This document shows, one piece after another, positions 58,587 through 64,000 of a stretch of 64,000 bases of DNA. The notes beneath the pieces were generated by a model. The model ran no database searches and was not told the DNA's origin. It worked only from the letters and a program-made list of their open reading frames with translations. Position 1 is the stretch's first letter; each line of letters starts with the position of its first letter. Origin of the DNA: Sarcomyxa edulis (lineage: Eukaryota > Basidiomycota > Agaricomycetes > Agaricales > Mycenaceae). The position numbers and the translations under genes are program-made. Location: positions 1-64,000 of the forward strand of contig QUOL01000006.1 of NCBI GenBank assembly GCA_009761415.1. Reading direction: 5' to 3'.

Positions 58587-60847
58587 TCAGGGAGGAAGCA
58601 CCACCTGCAAGGTTGGATGAGGAAACCCGCCTCTCGCCTTCAGCTCTCCCCACCGATTTCTTCCGAGACGGCGATTCTCGTACGTCCATAGCTTAGAATA
58701 TCCATTGCTTTGGTGCAATCCAGAATATCTCACCCGCTCGACTCGTGTGTAATTGAACATGAAATCGTGCTGTGACATCTTTTCAAGATTCTCCCTCACG
58801 TCCGCAAGTGTCGTGTGGGGTTCGAAGAGAAGAAGCGAATCGTCAGCCTCGTTGAAGATCCACATGAAGAAGTAGAGGCCTCCAGCCTTGAACACAACTG
58901 CCTCTCTGTGGAATGCGAGAGGTCTTGCGTCACCGAGGAAACCGTAATAATGTTCTAAGAACCACGAACGATCGCCAGGAAATCCTTGCCATTGGCTGGA
59001 GTCAGGGAAGGAGTTCCAATCTGTACTCCAGTCGTCCGGGAAGCTGCCCAAGTCAGCCAGATCCGGAAGGACCCAGTAATCGAAAGCAGGAGGGGCGCCG
59101 GATTGTTCGTCGTAATAATAGTGAGGCGGTCTAGGAAGGAGCGGTGGTAAGCCCAGACTCAGTGGTTTCTAGCAAAAATATCAGAATGTTTGGAACTGTC
59201 ACAGAAGAGGGTAAACGACCCACCAGAGATGCAAGCTTACGATAGGGACGCGAAGGCTCTTGTAGGACGACACTCGACTTGGGCCACAGTCTCGCAGAAG
59301 GCGTACCCGCTATATCATAGAGACAGAGTTCCCCAAAAACGTTTCCAGCGACGATAAATCCCAAGGAATCGTCCATATCAAAGTGAGCGTACCCCCATAG
59401 GGCTACTGTGTTCGTATTCTTGATATCACAAGACACCTTGCGAGCCAAGACGATGTCTTTCGCAGCAATGGAGTTGTCGCCATCTCCTTCGATTGACTTC
59501 GATTCCAATACGCCATATGTTAGTTTCGGACACGGAACCGTGTCATCGTCAGTGTAGTTGAGCCACATGATACAACGTCCAGTGCTTCCTACGCGTAGAT
59601 TCGACCAAGGAGAGTCTTGAGGTTGATTGAGATCACGTTTGTGTGTAAGATGGAGTGAAAAGAGGTTGTCGACGGGGTCGCGAGAGAGTCTGAAGAAGGA
59701 TATACCGAATTCTGTCATTGCTATCAAGTTTGCAGAGAATGGAGTCCGTCCTTCTGCTGCGCATGGGTCCGGAATGAAAGCTACCTCCTGCATGCCCTCT
59801 GGGAATACGATAGTTTGTAGAAGGCGAGGGGCCGAGTCACCTTCAGGTAGAGAGAATATCTCAATGTCGCTGAGTCTAGTGACGAATACAAAATCATCCA
59901 ACACATCGATATCGATGAGTCCACCCTGAGATATCTAGGCGTCGGCCTACAATACATGAAGATCGACGAGAATGGGCACTCACTATGTAGTCTGGTCCTT
60001 TAGCCAAAGGATGGATCTTCTGCGTGTGCCAATTCACGAGATGTGGAGTGCCGACATCGTCTCGGAGCCCACAAGCAATGTATTGACCACGAAGGAGGGA
60101 TACATGAGAAAATCCGACCAACTTGGCTAATTCGGTGAAGCGAGGTTTGCCATCGAGTAGACATAAAGCTAGGAGTTGTACATGCGAAGATCTACGACGA
60201 CCTTTTAGCAAGAGGAGAGAATAAAAGTAGTCAAAAATGGACACACCGACTGGGGCCGACTGCTAACGCAATAACTATACCTATTCCATCTTGGACTTCT
60301 ACACGTCCAGTCTTCGATACACCAGGTAAAAAACACTCCGCCACGGGTTCAACAAGACCGCGAGTTACAAGATAGATGTTCCAGCAACTGAGTTTACTGA
60401 CAGAATGGTCGGAAGACGCCACGAGAAGCCACCGCCCGGATACCAATCGCAGCCAGTGCACGGGTTGTGGCAGGTTCAGAGGTATAGAGCGTCGTGGAGA
60501 TATGGAGTTGGCAGTATGTAGTAATCGTCCAAGTGTAACCGCTCGACGCACAAACGCCTCTGTTTCAGCATTGTCTAGAGAATCGAGTGATTGGATACTC
60601 GGTGGCACGACACCAAGCTTTTGAGCCGATATATCGCGGAACACGTACACCCAGAGAAGCTTCACAGTAGTCGCTACATAAAGCGTACGACAAGTCTGAA
60701 TCATAGCCGTAACTTCGACATGAGTACCACTGCTCGAGAGAGAGAAAAGAATCCGACCTGTCGAACCGCAAGAATGTTCGCGACATCGAGGTGCTGCAGT
60801 ATCAGAAGTACTAAATATTCGGGAAGACCGAGCAGTTTCCCAGTCAT
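58587..60847 (-). CDS. F-box protein, dispersed copy F
   Basis: Exons 60847-60758, 60695-60247, 60191-59984, 59925-59224 and 59168-58587 encode 676 residues. The F-box reads LLGLPEYLVLLILQHLDVAN, then TCRTLYV. It is a mosaic: the promoter element and the GATTCAG end of intron 1 follow copies C and D, intron 2 follows C, and introns 3 and 4 are the same as in E. Exon 2 differs from E at many residues (VVPPSIQ against VLPPSIQ, TANSISP against NSNYLSP), while exons 4 and 5 are nearly the same. It is intact and probably expressed. As in the other copies, only the F-box suggests its function; the target is unknown. Confidence 0.88.
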
Positions 60848-60930
60848 TCTGAATCGCACACTGCTACAGCGCTGCACACTGATCTGGACGTCGAGGAACT
60901 TGAAGCTGGAAGAAAGCAGAGAATGAACAC

Positions 60931-60943
60931 CCGGCAAATGCCG
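60931..60943 (-). promoter_or_regulatory. Class-2 upstream element of copy F
   Basis: On the coding strand this reads CGGCATTTGCCGG, 84 bases before the ATG. It is the same as the core of the copy C palindrome minus one outer base, and so groups the F promoter with those of B, C and D. Confidence 0.45.
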
Positions 60944-61896
60944 TACCGAGAGATAACATTTAGGCACTGCCACTTCGTTGTCGTCGATCTCGAGTCTCGA
61001 CTTGCATCTCTACTCGAGCTCGAGACGTCGACACTTCGACGATCACCAGAATATCTCTGGATAGTATTTTCATTATTTCTATCTTCAGACGCAATATGCC
61101 CTAAGTCGACGACAAGTCCTAAGATCTGATACGTTACTTATTCTTTTCTGAGTTTTCGCTCATCACCTTCCCACAGTCACTAGATCTTGGACGCCAACCC
61201 CAATCCCTTCTCAATTCCTGACTATGCGCCCCTAGCAGATCCTGAAAATATTGATCATTATATATTTCCTCCTCTGGTAAATCTGGCCACTGTCGAAAAG
61301 GAGAGGTCGCGAGGCTTGATTGCGCGTTTTTTCGTCTCGATTTTCTTTTCCACAGCTTCGATACTCACTATTGCTTCCTTCGATCATGTATTTCAACTTG
61401 AATCACTGTCGTGTCTTCGCTGGCCCAGAGTTTTCTGTTCGAAAATCCCACAGGTGCAGGTGCAGGTGCGCCCAGGCACAGACGGGCGTGACGATGTTCT
61501 TGATATATTCACACTTCCATGAGCTTCCTGTGTTCTCGTTCGCTACGGTCCATAATGCGCATATGGACATCCTTCTTAACAAATTGGTATGTCATTACCA
61601 GATTGCGAATATTCAACCTTCGTTGACCTATCTGTCGTTCTTCCCGGCCAGTCTAATATGTCAAGTGTACGACGAGACTTTATTGTACAGGGTATGTACA
61701 CGACATCGATGTATATTGGAGTCTAGCTCAATCTGTAACAGGACTCTCCACAATGCACGGCTCAAACATAATGACTCCGCCTTCATCACGACGAAAGAAC
61801 TATTCCATGGATCCTCGAATTCGGTCGTCTTGGCTCCAAAATGCCCTCTCCCCACTTTTGATCTCCTGATGCATAATTTCGGCCATTTTATAAAAA
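60944..61896. other. Intergenic, no gene seen
   Basis: This separates the divergent F-box copy F and polygalacturonase 2. Frames at 61187-61522 and 61320-61910 overlap each other and show no domain. The distal promoters of both neighbours must lie here. Confidence 0.4.
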
Positions 61897-61909
61897 TTGA
61901 CGGCACATG
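61897..61909 (+). promoter_or_regulatory. Shared upstream element of polygalacturonase 2
   Basis: TTGACGGCACATG lies 115 bases before the ATG, identical to the element of polygalacturonase 1. CGTACAATT follows about 30 bases later, and a TAATATAAAG box lies at about 61976. Confidence 0.5.
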
Positions 61910-62024
61910 AGATTGTCCGGAAGGATTCCATCGTCTCGTGCGTACAATTGTCCTTCAGGTACGTTTCTTCTTCCATAATATAAAGAGCTAGATCATCCTC
62001 CTGAAGTACCTAACAAGAGCAGCC

Positions 62025-64000
62025 ATGTTCCACCTCTCTGTATCCCTCTCGCTCATCGCTGCCTTCCTCAGTGTCGTCGTAGCTTTCCCTTCGAACGTCA
62101 CGCTGAACGCTCCTCGAAAAATTGGCAAACGTTGCACGGGGACAATCACATCCCTCTCAGATGTATCTGCCGCCGAGAAATGCACTACCATCGTTGTATG
62201 CACATACCCCTCTTCCACTTGCCGCACGTTCCTAATTCTACCAAACTCGCCGTGGATCCTTTCATTTTCCTTAGATCAGTGGATTCACCGTTCCTGCAGG
62301 AAGTCCGTCAATTTCATGTAAATTGCGTATACACCGGGCCTTTTAAGCTAATGTGCATTGCCAGAAACTTTCGCCTTGGCACCACCCGACGGCGCGTCTG
62401 TCACACTGACCGGACAAATCACATTTGCTTTCAAGGTGAGGATGATTAATTCACCCCTCTCCTCGGGTTTCATTGTCATGCTTACCGAAGTCGTATCTTC
62501 ATCAATTATAGGAGTGGGATGGTCCGTTAATGACGATCACAGGCAATGACATCACTTGTAAGTCCACGAAATCACCTTCTATGCAGTAGAAGCTTGACGA
62601 GTTTCGATTGACAGTCAACGGAGGCAAGTACTGGTGTGATGCTTAGGATATATATATATATAAATCGACTCACTATCCAACGTAGGTGGACACAACCTTG
62701 TTGGGAATGGAGACCAGTACTGGGTAATCTTTCTCACTCATCTTCGATGATTCTCGTGCTCATATATTCTTACTCCAGGACGGGCAAGGAATCAACGGTG
62801 GCACCACAAAACCGTACGTCAATCTCTCCGCCTTACCGGATACTATACTTTTGCTCAACACGTCTCATGCATGTTCAGTGATCCCATGCTACGAATCAAC
62901 ATGGGAGGTACCTTCTCCAACGTCCAACTCGTCAACTCCCCTGGACGTGCTGTCGCCATCGGAGGCTCTTCCCTCGTCGTCGATTCGGTCACAGTCAATA
63001 ACGGTGCGCTCCTACCCTAGTCTTTGGTCTGATATCGCGTGCAGAATATCTGATATACAAGCACCGTCCCAGCTGCTGGTGATGCTGCCAACTCTGCTGT
63101 AAGGATTTCATGTATCTGTATCTGAGTGTACGCTGGGGACTGATCGGTATTGTTATTGACTCTCTCATTAGTCCGACGGAGACCCTGCTGGTCACAACAC
63201 CGATGGTTTCGACGTCTCCGCGAACTCTGTGACAATCCAAAACAGTGTCGTTAAGAACCAAGGTGTGTCTCCTCTACGCTCATTAACATCACCTTATAAT
63301 GGTCGTTTGCAACACCCAGACGACTGCCTCGCTATCAACAAAGGAACCACTATCAAATTCTTGAACAACAAGTGCTCTGGCGGACACGGTATCTCGATTG
63401 TAAGTCAATTCTATTCACTGCTGGTCGTATCGTCATACTGATTCACAAACAATTCAGGGATCGATCAAGAGCGGTGTAACAGTCAGCGACGTCACTATTC
63501 AGGGAAATACGGTCACCGCTAGGTAGGTTTGCGTCAATTACATCCACGTCTCAAGATTCACAACTTCCTCATGACATGTTATCGTCCTATTCAGCACAAA
63601 CGGTCTTCGTATTAAGACCGTCTCTACTGCTACTGTATGTTCTTCACATTCTCGTCTTGAAACATGCATTGATCAGTCTGATTTGTGTAGAGCGCCACCG
63701 TCAGCAAGGTAACCTACTCTGGTAATACGCTCTCTGGGATCACCAAATACGGTGTCCTCATCGACCAAAGCTACCCCAGCACCCTCGGTGAGCGCCGTAG
63801 CATATGCATAATTTCGAACCTTTAGCTAAACATCCCGATTTTTCTATTCTGCAGGAACGCCTGGTACCGGTGTCGTCATCAGCGTGAGTCCAGCCCCCCG
63901 TTGTCGCTTGTCGAAACTTGAAACCGGTGTGTAACGCAACGCATTGTTGCTTTTTTTTCGTTGCTAGGGTGTGACTTTCTCCGGAACAAACACCGTCGCT
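62025..64000 (+). CDS. Endo-polygalacturonase 2 (GH28), cut by window end
   Basis: This is a paralogue of polygalacturonase 1. Sixteen exons are visible: 62025-62195, 62275-62302, 62365-62435, 62512-62557, 62615-62623, 62686-62723, 62779-62813, 62879-63003, 63073-63098, 63172-63262, 63320-63399, 63458-63522, 63595-63634, 63691-63787, 63855-63883 and 63968-64000 (incomplete). Every complete exon after the first has exactly the same length as in gene 1, including the 9-nt microexon with its GC-AG intron. Signal peptide: [20 protein letters not shown]. The NTD, DD, GHG and RIK signatures are all present. Intron 11 uses a GT donor where gene 1 has GC. The C-terminal exons lie beyond the window. 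Confidence 0.92.

Overview
The window is the left end of a chromosome of a filamentous fungus, very probably a mushroom-forming basidiomycete (Agaricomycete). It opens with TTAGGG-type telomere repeats. The genes are packed with 50-70 nt introns, and the families present (OrsD/RecQ subtelomeric helicase, M36 fungalysin, GH28 polygalacturonases, MYND proteins, large F-box families) fit such a fungus. The assignment rests on gene style and families, not on a database match. All exon models were read by eye; reading phase was checked across every junction quoted.

Layout. 1-2,065: telomere, then two ~750 bp subtelomeric repeat units rich in a CCCTATTCC motif. 2,066-7,749 (minus): a multi-exon C2H2/OrsD-RecQ helicase of the telomere-linked type. 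7,885-9,045: a ~270-305 bp tandem repeat array. 9,046-12,050: transposon-like debris, including the C-terminal half of a ubiquitin-specific-protease-like protein and a pair of inverted repeats ~1.7 kb apart. 12,050-14,500: no convincing gene. 14,522-24,481: ordinary genes, namely a Ser-rich single-pass membrane protein, a secreted fungalysin metalloprotease, a TTC39/IML2-like protein and a small MYND protein. 26,020-29,939: an F-box protein and a miniature derivative of it that has lost most of its middle in frame.

30,300-41,881 holds four head-to-tail copies (A-D) of a ~690-residue F-box protein family. Two more copies in the opposite orientation (E, F) lie at 53,721-60,847. All six are intact in the five-exon models given here, with identical exon-2 (449 nt) and exon-3 (208 nt) lengths. 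Promoters, first introns and later introns follow different groupings of the copies, which points to recombination or gene conversion. Broken ends of further copies and of a neighbouring gene mark old duplication breakpoints.

42,140-43,676 (minus) is an O-fucosyltransferase-like type II membrane protein and 44,222-45,310 (minus) is another F-box protein. 46,774-50,121 pairs a CTR copper transporter with a ferric/cupric reductase, a likely reduce-then-import module. 51,204-64,000 holds two 18-exon-type polygalacturonase genes (the second runs off the window), interleaved with F-box copies E and F and a second MYND protein. Splicing is unusual: several GC-AG introns with the strong donor GCAAGT, a conserved 9-nt microexon in both polygalacturonases and a 15-nt microexon in the fungalysin.
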